A stretch of 51,174 nucleotides of DNA from the NCBI GenBank assembly GCA_015654535.1, contig JAATGU010000159.1, positions 1-51,174 of the forward strand, in the 5' to 3' direction. Shown piece after piece: positions 7,319-15,932 of this stretch (positions are counted from its first letter, which is position 1; each line of letters starts with the position of its first letter). Below the pieces are notes generated by a model that had not been told where the DNA came from, did not search any database, and was given only the letters and a program-made list of their open reading frames with translations. The position numbers and the translations under genes are program-made. The DNA comes from Bacteroidales bacterium (GTDB lineage: Bacteria > Bacteroidota > Bacteroidia > Bacteroidales > Bacteroidaceae).

Positions 7319-10300
7319 TTAAAATGTTACAGATAAACCTAAACTAACACTACTCATAACCGGATAGTTATTCCCATTTCCACTGTTCCCATCAGTCAAA
7401 TCAGGATCTGATCCATAAATACTGGCCACATCGATATCTCTGGTATGTTTATACAATGGAGACCAACACCATAAATTCTCGCCGGAAAGATAGATACGGG
7501 CACTTTGCATTTTTGCTTTTGAAATAATCTGTTTAGGCAAATTATAGCCTATTTGCAGATTTTTCAGACGTATATAAGCTATGTTCTGTAAATAACGGGT
7601 CTGCTTCGTATCTCTTATTGATGTATTATAACCTGCATAACGGGGGAAATAAGCATCCGTATTATCTTTTGTCCAGTAATTATTTAAATGCCATTTAGGA
7701 ATGTTATTATATGGACGGTTATACTGTCCCCAGAACACACATTCGCTACTCGGATACCAATTCTGGCGGCCTACTCCCTGGAAGAAAACAGAGATAAAAA
7801 TATTATTCCAATCTGCGCTTAAATTAAAGCTATAGGAGTAACGAGGCAGGCTATTGCCGATAACTTTCAAGTCTCCATGATCATTCAAGGTATTCGTACC
7901 ATAATCAATCACCTTGTTACCATCCAAATCTTTCATTTTCACATCTCCCGGATACCAGATTCCTTTTGTGGAGGATTTGAATAACTTTTGTGAAGCGTGG
8001 CTATCGATATCTTCCTGTGATGTAAAAAGTCCTTCCGTTTCATATCCCCAGATTTCTCCAACGGTCTGTCCTTCATAATAATCTCCAAGACTTTTCGTGG
8101 AATTATTGTAACGGTCTATTTTAGAAGTATAATCAGCTAATGTAGCACGTACTTCGTAATTGAAAGGTTTATTTGCCAATCTGAAATTATCTTTCCATTT
8201 AAGGGTTATTTCCCAACCTTTTGTAGTCATGTCCGCATAGTTTCCTTTAGGTGAGCCGGCTCCAAACACTTCCGGTAGTGTAACACCGACAGTATACATA
8301 TCTGTTGTCTTCCGGATATAAGCATCACCCGAAAATTGAAGACGTCTTTTCAACATACCAAAGTCAAGACCAATATTGGACGTTGTAGCCTTTTCCCAGG
8401 TAAGGCCATCCGGTAATACAGCCGGTGCGCTTGTATACTTATTCTTGGCGCCGTTCAAAACACGTCCTGAAGTATTGATGGAGAATAATTCCATAAAGCT
8501 ATAAGGATTTATATTGCCATTTCCCAGTGAACCATAAGAAGCACGAATCTTTAAATCGGAAAAGAGATTATCGTTTACATGCCAGAACGGTTCTTCTGAT
8601 ATTCTATACCCGGCTGATACGGAAGGGAAGAATGCCCATTGCTCATTTGTCGGGAATTTAGATGAACCGTCGTATCGTCCGTTCACTTCAAGTAAATAAC
8701 GATCTTTGTAACCATAGTTCAAACGGAAGAAACCGCCTGCTATTCTCCATTTATTATAATTACCGGAAGTATTAATAGATTCGCCAAGTGCCATATTTAT
8801 ATTTTTGGAGTCTTCTGTCAACAAGCCATTGCGTTGCACATAAAGACTTTTATATCTGGACTGTTCATAATTATAACCCACCATTCCTTTAAAGTAGTGG
8901 CTTTCCGCGAACGTATTTTCATATTCGGAATAAATATTGGTTGCCAGGTAATTCGTTTCAAGGTCACTTTCCTTTAAATCGTTATATTGTGAACCCAATA
9001 AAACGGTTTTACCGACCGTATTGCTATAAGGAACAGGGACACGGCGTTCTGTCATTTTCTCATTGGTATTCCGAAAAGTAAAATCACCTTTAATATGCAG
9101 CTTATTATCCAGAAAAGAAACGGTAAAGCCTATTGTGTTTTTTAATACATTGTTCTTTGTATCAATTCCATTCTTTCCATAAATAAAGTCTCCGATTGTA
9201 TAAGCAGCAGACATCGTCAAACTTCCGTCCGGATTAAAGATCGGTTCACTTGGATGTCCTTCATCTGACAGATTGCGCCAGATAGAACCACCTTCACCAA
9301 TATTAGTTGGATTATGATAATCCATATTAGAAAAATCCATGTTATTATCTATTGTAAGATAGTCGTTCACCTTAATAGAACCTTTAGCACGTAAATTCAA
9401 CATCTGATAATCATCTGTATTATAACGGAAAAGTCCATCGTAATCATAATAACGGCCCGTGACGTAATAACTTATCTTACCGGAACTTCCTGTAACAGAA
9501 AGATTGTGATCCTGAGCAAATACATGGTCTTTATACAGTTCTTTATAATAGTCGGTATTACCATAATAGATATAATTGCCGTTAGCGTCGGTTTCCACTT
9601 CTCCGGTAATTCCCTGTTCTTTTCGTGATTTAAACGTATCTAACCAGGAAGTTGTAAAAGATTGTGTTTTATTTATATTCTTTGGCGTTGCAGAATAATT
9701 ATTCCAGGCTGAATAAGCCTCTAAAAACATTCTTGCGTAAGTATAACCATCCGTAACCAAATCAGGCACATCCACCGGAGATTGCATCGTGAAATTACCG
9801 GTGTATGATACGGTTGTTTTATTTTCTACCGGATTTTTGGTTGTAATCAGCACCACACCAAAAGCACCACGTGCACCGTAAATAGCAGCGGATGCGGCAT
9901 CTTTTAATACAGAAACACTGCTAATATCATTGGGGTTTAACATGGCAGGATCACCTTCAACGCCATCAATCAGCACCAAAGCGCTGCCACCCTGACCGAT
10001 AGAAGTAGTTCCACGGATATTATAATCTGCAGAACGAGTCGGTTTTCCGTCTTTTAGTGTGATGTTCAGGTTGGGAACTGCTCCCTGTAAAGCTTGAGTC
10101 ACATTTGTTACCGAACGGTTTTCGAATACTTCACTTGTGACCTGGTCAACCGCTCCGGTTACATTTACTTTCTTCTGAGTACCATAACCAACCACTACAA
10201 CGTCACTTAATGTATGGGCGGCATCTTCCAAAACAATGTCAAGGACTGATCCTGACCCAACTTTTATTTTCTTTGTTTTATAACCTAGACAGGAAACTGT

Positions 10301-10804
10301 GATTTCAGAAAAAGAACTAACAGAAAGAGAATACTTTCCTTCTAAATCAGAAACGGTTCCGGTTATTGTTCCGGTTCCATTAGTTGATTTCTCCATAACA
10401 TTGGCTCCAATAATTGGCTCACCATTTTTATTCGTGATAATGCCTGACACATTCTTATTCTTATCATTCTTTTGGCTCATATGTTGCATTTTAACAATCA
10501 CATAAGAACCTTCAGAAATCTTTTTATAATATAAGCCTGTCGAGCCAAGACTATTTGCTAACATCTGATCCACGGTCAAATATTTTGCATTAAGCGCATT
10601 AACTCGTACATCTATAGCATTCGCATCGAAAGCAATGACCGCCTTACTAACCTTACTGATTTTATTTAGTCTCTCAGTCAGTAATTCCGATGGGAAATTA
10701 AAATTAACTGTTTGAGAGAAAGCTTTATTTGTAAAAAAGAGACAAAGCCATAACACCAACAGACTAGTCCAAATTCCCTTTGTTTTAATTTTCTTTATTC
10801 CCAT
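7319..10804 (-). CDS. SusC/RagA-family TonB-linked outer-membrane transporter with STN domain
   Basis: TonB-dependent importer of 1161 residues. In order: signal peptide (about 1-31), STN/secretin domain (about 32-108, VNFNFPSELLTERLNKIS onward), a carboxypeptidase-regulatory-like beta domain (about 117-200, ISGIITNKNGEPIIGANV), a plug domain (about 215-325, with DVVVVGYGTQKK and the SusC signature VLKDAASAAIYGARGAFGVV) and a 22-strand barrel ending in SVSLGLSVTF. The STN domain is the part that contacts a FecR anti-sigma factor, which agrees with the FecR gene immediately upstream. With the SusD-like protein it forms the uptake complex. The 272-base upstream gap should hold the ECF-dependent promoter; I see no housekeeping -7 box there. 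Confidence 0.95.
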   Translation of the reverse strand: MGIKKIKTKGIWTSLLVLWLCLFFTNKAFSQTVNFNFPSELLTERLNKISKVSKAVIAFDANAIDVRVNALNAKYLTVDQMLANSLGSTGLYYKKISEGSYVIVKMQHMSQKNDKNKNVSGIITNKNGEPIIGANVMEKSTNGTGTITGTVSDLEGKYSLSVSSFSEITVSCLGYKTKKIKVGSGSVLDIVLEDAAHTLSDVVVVGYGTQKKVNVTGAVDQVTSEVFENRSVTNVTQALQGAVPNLNITLKDGKPTRSADYNIRGTTSIGQGGSALVLIDGVEGDPAMLNPNDISSVSVLKDAASAAIYGARGAFGVVLITTKNPVENKTTVSYTGNFTMQSPVDVPDLVTDGYTYARMFLEAYSAWNNYSATPKNINKTQSFTTSWLDTFKSRKEQGITGEVETDANGNYIYYGNTDYYKELYKDHVFAQDHNLSVTGSSGKISYYVTGRYYDYDGLFRYNTDDYQMLNLRAKGSIKVNDYLTIDNNMDFSNMDYHNPTNIGEGGSIWRNLSDEGHPSEPIFNPDGSLTMSAAYTIGDFIYGKNGIDTKNNVLKNTIGFTVSFLDNKLHIKGDFTFRNTNEKMTERRVPVPYSNTVGKTVLLGSQYNDLKESDLETNYLATNIYSEYENTFAESHYFKGMVGYNYEQSRYKSLYVQRNGLLTEDSKNINMALGESINTSGNYNKWRIAGGFFRLNYGYKDRYLLEVNGRYDGSSKFPTNEQWAFFPSVSAGYRISEEPFWHVNDNLFSDLKIRASYGSLGNGNINPYSFMELFSINTSGRVLNGAKNKYTSAPAVLPDGLTWEKATTSNIGLDFGMLKRRLQFSGDAYIRKTTDMYTVGVTLPEVFGAGSPKGNYADMTTKGWEITLKWKDNFRLANKPFNYEVRATLADYTSKIDRYNNSTKSLGDYYEGQTVGEIWGYETEGLFTSQEDIDSHASQKLFKSSTKGIWYPGDVKMKDLDGNKVIDYGTNTLNDHGDLKVIGNSLPRYSYSFNLSADWNNIFISVFFQGVGRQNWYPSSECVFWGQYNRPYNNIPKWHLNNYWTKDNTDAYFPRYAGYNTSIRDTKQTRYLQNIAYIRLKNLQIGYNLPKQIISKAKMQSARIYLSGENLWCWSPLYKHTRDIDVASIYGSDPDLTDGNSGNGNNYPVMSSVSLGLSVTF

Positions 10805-11076
10805 AATAATTTAGTTATTAAATGATTTATTTAGCTGATTATAAATATATTAATATTTTCATATCCATCCAGATTAAGACAACAGAGCCCCTCTCCCTCT
10901 CATTACAGAAGAACTATATTCTGATACTTTTTGAATGATTAACCTTAGCTATTCATTCAAATGCGACCTTAATAAAAAATAAGGAATTCAATTCTTACAA
11001 TCCAATGTAGTACTCACTCTCCGGATAAGTTACTCACTTCTTTCGGATTTTGTAGATTATCAAACCATCAACATGT

Positions 11077-12114
11077 TTAATTGAATATTTTTACATTATT
11101 ATTATCCATTGTATATTTTAGCCCATAGAGATTCCCAACTACATTAAGTGCATCCTGAAGTGTACATCCTTTTTGAAAAGAGGCATTAAATTTGGCCTTA
11201 CTTAAAACGCCACTCTTAATGACCAAACTAACATTAAAGTATTGTTTAAATCTTAACTTTAATTCAGCTGCGTTTGCATTATTCAAAACCAATCGGCCTT
11301 CCATCCAAGCAGCAGCATCTGACCAGTCTACTTGAGCAGATTCATAAGTGCCCTCCGATTTATTATAAGTCAGTTGTTTGTTTGGAGTTAGAATTGCTAA
11401 TGTTTTATTTGCAGTTTGTATTTCAACCCGTCCAGTTCTTACGGATACCGTATTTTCCTTTAGTTCCTTATATGCCTTTACATTGAATGATGTTCCTCGC
11501 ACAACTGTCTTCAAGTTACCACAGTAAACAATGAATGGTTTTGCTGGATTTTTTGTTACTTCGAAAAAAGCTTCCCCCTCATCTAACCAGACTTCACGTT
11601 TTATATGATTAAATTCTTCTTTTATAAAAGCAAGCTTACTATCTTTGTTTAAATAAATTTTAGAGCCATCGGGCAACGTTACTATTTTTATATCCCATTT
11701 CGTTTCATAATATATCTTAGAACAGGTTGCCAATGTTGAATCTGATATTTGTCCTGTTTGTTGATACGTATTTTTAAGCAAAAGCAAACTCCCGCCTAAA
11801 ATAAAAATAAAGATCGCAGCAACAGCGATATATCTATGCATAAACAAAATAACAGAACAGATTTTCTTTTTCCTCTCTTCAGTCCGCGTCTTTCTGCCAT
11901 TTTTAAAATCTATCTTAGCAAGAATTCGGTCCCAGACTCTGGCAGATCCCTCTTTTACTTCATCATCACTCAAGCTTGATTCCTTTTTACTTCTACTCAG
12001 TTTCTCGGCAAGTTCTTTTTGATCATTGTTTAGTCCTCCTTTTAGATACATATCTAAAAATTTACTCAAGGCTTCCAAACGCTTGCCTGTATTCTTATCC
12101 TGTTTATTATTCAT
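11077..12114 (-). CDS. FecR-family anti-sigma factor
   Basis: Inner-membrane regulator of 345 residues. A cytoplasmic N-terminal segment (about 1-90) would bind the sigma factor, a single membrane helix follows (RYIAVAAIFIFILGGSLLLL), then a periplasmic FecR domain (TLPDGSKIYLNKDSKLAF, EVWLDEGEAFFEV, RGTSFNVKAY) and a C-terminal DUF4974-like STN-fold domain. It senses occupancy of the SusC-type transporter through the transporter's STN domain and releases the ECF sigma factor. Its sigma gene is divergent rather than upstream on the same strand, which is less usual for Bacteroides. Confidence 0.92.
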   Translation of the reverse strand: MNNKQDKNTGKRLEALSKFLDMYLKGGLNNDQKELAEKLSRSKKESSLSDDEVKEGSARVWDRILAKIDFKNGRKTRTEERKKKICSVILFMHRYIAVAAIFIFILGGSLLLLKNTYQQTGQISDSTLATCSKIYYETKWDIKIVTLPDGSKIYLNKDSKLAFIKEEFNHIKREVWLDEGEAFFEVTKNPAKPFIVYCGNLKTVVRGTSFNVKAYKELKENTVSVRTGRVEIQTANKTLAILTPNKQLTYNKSEGTYESAQVDWSDAAAWMEGRLVLNNANAAELKLRFKQYFNVSLVIKSGVLSKAKFNASFQKGCTLQDALNVVGNLYGLKYTMDNNNVKIFN

Positions 12115-12405
12115 TTATATATTTCTAATATTTCGTTTCTTTTTTTTTCAAGACTTCATATATCCCTCTATATGTAAATCGTAATTAGAAAGTAAAGTTT
12201 CACGTTAAAAACACTTAAATTATAAGCAGATATAGGTAAATAATTAGCTATTAGAACATTAGATAGGATAATGATTTTTTATTTATAAATAGCTTATTTA
12301 TGAGAATATAATATCAGCATAAAAAGCTTAACATCACCTTCATTTATTTGTAGCAAAGTTGAAATACAACCTGAATAACTTCGCAGACTGAAAAAACATG
12401 CAATT

Positions 12406-13020
12406 ATGACAACAGACAAAATTCTTTTATACGAAATTACCCATAAAAATCGTTCGGCTTTTACGGAATTCTATAACCGATATGAAAACAGGATGTATCG
12501 AATCGCATTTGCTCGTTTAGGAAATAAAGAATCAACAGAAGACTTTCTTCAAGATTTCTGGAAGAACGTGTGGATGAAACCCGAAATCATAAAAACAAAT
12601 GAGAAAGATTGTGCGTTGGGTTTCCTCTACTGCTTGCTAACCAAGCGTATTCTTGATAATTTCCGCAAAAGAAGCAAGTATATTACGATTGAAATTAATG
12701 AGTTTTTGTCGGAAATTGCAGAAATAGAACCTCGATACACACACATAATAGAAGAAATAACGGTAAAAGAGATTATAGATATTACAGAGAAAGTAATGAA
12801 GTCTTTGCCTGAGACTGATCGAAAGATTTTTTCTCTTTACAAAAACAACTATAGTGTTTCTGAAATAGCCCGTAACCTATCAATGAGCGAAGGAACAATC
12901 AAAAACAAACTATCCGTTATCAACCAAAATATCCGGATGAATCTGAAACCATTGCATCAACTATCAACATCAGAAGCTCAATATATCATAATTTTACTAA
13001 TTTTTTCATCTTCATTATAA
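12406..13020 (+). CDS. ECF RNA polymerase sigma factor
   Basis: Sigma-70 family extracytoplasmic-function factor of 204 residues. Region 2 spans about 20-95, with FLQDFWKNVWMKPE in the place of the usual DxxQxxFxxxW segment. Region 4 spans about 130-185 with a helix-turn-helix (YSVSEIARNLSMSEGTIKNKL). It is divergent from the FecR gene with a 291-base gap and should switch on the SusC/SusD/phosphoesterase operon when the substrate is present. The C-terminal tail after NLKPLHQ is hydrophobic (YIIILLIFSSSL), unusual for a soluble sigma factor. Confidence 0.9.
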   Translation: MTTDKILLYEITHKNRSAFTEFYNRYENRMYRIAFARLGNKESTEDFLQDFWKNVWMKPEIIKTNEKDCALGFLYCLLTKRILDNFRKRSKYITIEINEFLSEIAEIEPRYTHIIEEITVKEIIDITEKVMKSLPETDRKIFSLYKNNYSVSEIARNLSMSEGTIKNKLSVINQNIRMNLKPLHQLSTSEAQYIIILLIFSSSL

Positions 13021-13401
13021 TTGAATTCACCATTATCTCCGATACAAATCCTCTCGAGAAAGAAAGAGTTAATTCTGCAAAATCTGTTCCAAAGTAGTGA
13101 TTTTAGAGAGGATAGGTAGCATAAAAGAGAGGATTTTCTCCTCTTTTAAAGGTCAATATAGAGCAAGCGTCATTCATAACTAAACAAATACCCTTTTTTA
13201 AATTTCACAAAGTGCTTCATTACAAGCGGTATACAAAAAACAGGGTAGTAGATGGTGTACTTAAAAAAGGCTTTTCACGCTCTCAGAAAAAAGTTTTAAT
13301 CAATTCTGCAAATTACAACATTTTTGAAATTCTATTTTCAGAACTGGAAAAAGGTTATTTTATCTACACCATGTACACCACTATTCTTTTTCAAGCCTCA
13401 T
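13021..13401. other. Intergenic interval with a terminator-like hairpin
   Basis: Between the sigma gene and the converging thrC end I find no convincing gene. A hairpin at 13122-13149 (AAAAGAG...CTCTTTT, with AGGA/CTCC partly paired) follows the sigma gene and could stop transcription from either side. An AGAGAGGAT word occurs twice, 21 bases apart (13105 and 13126). The remainder is AT-rich and featureless, apart from a GGTGTAC/GTACACC pair near 13255 and 13373. Confidence 0.45.
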
Positions 13402-14703
13402 TTAAACGCCCATCAAATAGTGTTTGAACGCGGCAAAATCCTTTGTCATTGGAATCGTTTTTTTCTCCCCACGCATAAAGGCTTGCAATTTGGCGGGGAT
13501 ATCTATCTTTTCTCCGATAATCTTTTCCACTGTTTCCAGAAATTTAGCGGGGTGTGCTGTTTCCAGAAATACTCCTGTCTCGTCTGGTCGCAGGTTCTCG
13601 GCTAGTGCTCTGTATCCACAGGCTCCATGAGGATCTAGTAAATAGTGTGTTTTGTTATAAACCCACTGCACGGTCTCACTGATTTGCTCATCGGTATAGG
13701 TGGCGCCACTTATGTCCTCTACTATTTTCTCATGACTTCCGCCATAAAGATCGAGCACTCGGGCAAAGTTACTTGGATCTCCCACATCCATGGCGTTGGC
13801 AATGGTGGCTACAGAAGGGCGTGGGGAATAGTGCCCCGTCTTCAGGTATTGATAGAATATATCATTCTGATTGTTGGATGCGATAAATCTTGAAATGGGA
13901 AGTCCCATCCGTTTGGCAAAGAGTCCGGCCGTGATGTTCCCGAAGTTTCCACTGGGTACACAGACTACTATTTTACCGGCCTTGCCTAGTTTCTTCAATT
14001 GTGCGTAGGCATAGAAATAGTAAAAGGCTTGCGGAAGAAAACGCGCCACATTGATGGAGTTGGCAGAGGTTAATGAAAGATGTTCATTCAGCTCTTTATC
14101 CATAAAGGCTGACTTGACGAGTGCCTGACAGTCATCGAATGTTCCGTCGACTTCTAGTGCCGTGATATTTTGTCCGAGGGTGGTAAACTGTTTTTCTTGT
14201 ATCTCACTCACTTTCCCTGTTGGATAAAGCACATACACATGGATACCTTCCACTCCGAGAAAGCCGTTGGCCACGGCACTTCCTGTATCACCCGAGGTGG
14301 CGACTAATACGTTTACATTCTTTTGATCTTGCTTCTTGATGTAATATCCAAGGAGACGAGCCATGAACCGGCCGCCCACATCTTTAAATGCCAATGTGGG
14401 ACCGTGAAAAAGTTCCAAGGAATAGATATTTTCCGCCACATTCACTAAAGGAACATCAAAGTTCAGGGTATCATATACAATCTGCTTCAACGTATCGGCA
14501 GGGAGATCTTCCCCGAAGAAAGCATCTGCCACACGATAAGATATTTCCTGAAAACTCATCGTCTCAATCTGATCAAAAAACTCTTTTGACAGAGGCTTGA
14601 TTGTCTGTGGCATAAAAAGTCCTTTATCAGACGCAAGCCCTTTAACCACCGCTTCCTGCAAATCAGCAACCGGTGCCTGCTTATTCGTACTGTAATATTT
14701 CAT
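13402..14703 (-). CDS. thrC: Threonine synthase
   Basis: Converts O-phosphohomoserine to threonine with pyridoxal phosphate; 433 residues, the normal size for the bacterial class. The PLP lysine is in HGPTLAFKDVGGRFMARL (Lys107), followed by the VATSGDTGSAVANGF phosphate-binding loop and VCVPSGNFGNITAG. Last gene of the thrA operon, starting 4 bases after the preceding stop. The start MKYYSTNKQAPV is canonical for this family. Confidence 0.97.
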   Translation of the reverse strand: MKYYSTNKQAPVADLQEAVVKGLASDKGLFMPQTIKPLSKEFFDQIETMSFQEISYRVADAFFGEDLPADTLKQIVYDTLNFDVPLVNVAENIYSLELFHGPTLAFKDVGGRFMARLLGYYIKKQDQKNVNVLVATSGDTGSAVANGFLGVEGIHVYVLYPTGKVSEIQEKQFTTLGQNITALEVDGTFDDCQALVKSAFMDKELNEHLSLTSANSINVARFLPQAFYYFYAYAQLKKLGKAGKIVVCVPSGNFGNITAGLFAKRMGLPISRFIASNNQNDIFYQYLKTGHYSPRPSVATIANAMDVGDPSNFARVLDLYGGSHEKIVEDISGATYTDEQISETVQWVYNKTHYLLDPHGACGYRALAENLRPDETGVFLETAHPAKFLETVEKIIGEKIDIPAKLQAFMRGEKKTIPMTKDFAAFKHYLMGV

Positions 14704-14707
14704 TGCT

Positions 14708-15931
14708 TTATCTGTTTGTATCGTTATTCAAAAATGCTTTAATAAATTCATCTTCTTTTAGTAAGCCGTATGCGCCCTCTTTCACCGAAAGTTCATCAAA
14801 GGTCTGCACGGAGTCGGCTTCGATGCCGGGGTAATAAATAAAGAAGGGTACCGGATCGGAGGTGTGTGTCCGGAGTTCGCAAGGGGTGGGATGATCGGGA
14901 AGCACGGCGATTGCCACAGGTGTTTTCCAATCTTTCACGGCTTCATAGATGGGGCCGACTGCCCGCGCATCCAGATTTTCAATGGTTTTCAGTTTCAATG
15001 CCACATCTCCTTCGTGTCCGGCCTCATCACTGGCCTCAATATGCAGGTAAACAAAATCGTCTGTAGCAAGGGCCTCAAGTGCCGCGGCTACTTTGTTCTC
15101 ATAATTTGTATCATAAAGGCCGGTTGCTCCTTCCACCGTGATGCGGCGAAGTCCGGCATAATATCCAATTCCATTGATTAAGTCCACCGCTGAGATTACC
15201 GCGCCTTTTTTGATGGAAGGAAAAGTTTGCGTAATGGGTTCCATCTGCGGACGATTGCCCGGCGACCATGGCCAGATGCTATTTGCAGGGTCTTTGCCAT
15301 CGGCTATTCGTTTCAGATTGAGAGGATGATTTTTAAGTAATTCCTGCGATTGAAGGATCAGGTCATTGATAAGGTTGGCGGTTTCTTGTGCTTCGGGAAC
15401 CGTTGGCTTAACCAATAGTGGGCGGAACGGATGAAGTGGCACATCGTGGGGAGGGGTACAATCCAGATTTTTATTTCCGCCCTTTATTACTAATAAGTGT
15501 CGGTAAGAGACTCCGGTGTAAAAACGGACTTTATCGTTCCCCAGCTTTTCTTGCAAAAATTTGATCAGCACATCCGCGTCTTCTGTAGTGATATGTCCGG
15601 AAGAGTGGTTCTTTAGAATTTCTCCATCGATGCAAACCAGATTGCAACGCATGGCCATTTCTCCGGGTTTTAAGTCTACTCCGATGCTGGCAGCCTCGAG
15701 CGGACCGCGACCTTCATACACTTGTGGTAAGTTATAGCCCAATACGGATAAGTTTGCGACTTCACTTCCGGGATGAAAACCGGGAGCCACTGTGATCAAC
15801 TGTCCAGTTTTCCCCTTTTTTGCTAGTAAATCCATGTAAGGTGTCTTTGCATATTGCAAAAGCGTCTTGTTTTGTAATGACTTGACTGGCCAGTCGGCCA
15901 TACCATCACCCAATATTATTATATGTTTCAT
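14708..15931 (-). CDS. Phosphoglycerate-mutase-like protein, proposed homoserine kinase
   Basis: Alkaline-phosphatase-superfamily protein of 407 residues related to cofactor-independent phosphoglycerate mutase of the archaeal (ApgM) type. Motifs are IILGDGMADWP with metal-binding Asp, the nucleophile-loop region GSEVANLSVLGY, the EASDEAGHEGD metal site and LPDHPTPC. In Bacteroidetes this branch sits between thrA and thrC and no thrB is present nearby, so it is proposed to phosphorylate homoserine (TIGRFAM model 'proposed homoserine kinase'). The ATG at MKHIIILGDG follows the thrA stop by one base (TAGTATG); the longer ORF uses TTG inside thrA. Function rests on context; true mutase activity remains possible. 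Confidence 0.88.
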   Translation of the reverse strand: MKHIIILGDGMADWPVKSLQNKTLLQYAKTPYMDLLAKKGKTGQLITVAPGFHPGSEVANLSVLGYNLPQVYEGRGPLEAASIGVDLKPGEMAMRCNLVCIDGEILKNHSSGHITTEDADVLIKFLQEKLGNDKVRFYTGVSYRHLLVIKGGNKNLDCTPPHDVPLHPFRPLLVKPTVPEAQETANLINDLILQSQELLKNHPLNLKRIADGKDPANSIWPWSPGNRPQMEPITQTFPSIKKGAVISAVDLINGIGYYAGLRRITVEGATGLYDTNYENKVAAALEALATDDFVYLHIEASDEAGHEGDVALKLKTIENLDARAVGPIYEAVKDWKTPVAIAVLPDHPTPCELRTHTSDPVPFFIYYPGIEADSVQTFDELSVKEGAYGLLKEDEFIKAFLNNDTNR

Positions 15932-15932
15932 A

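Noticed and set aside
4661..12114. Canonical polysaccharide utilisation locus
   Set aside because: SusC and SusD are present but no glycoside hydrolase, lyase or sulfatase lies in the locus.
13212..13605. Two overlapping plus-strand ORFs near the thrC end
   Set aside because: Low-complexity products, no start signals, and they run into thrC on the opposite strand.
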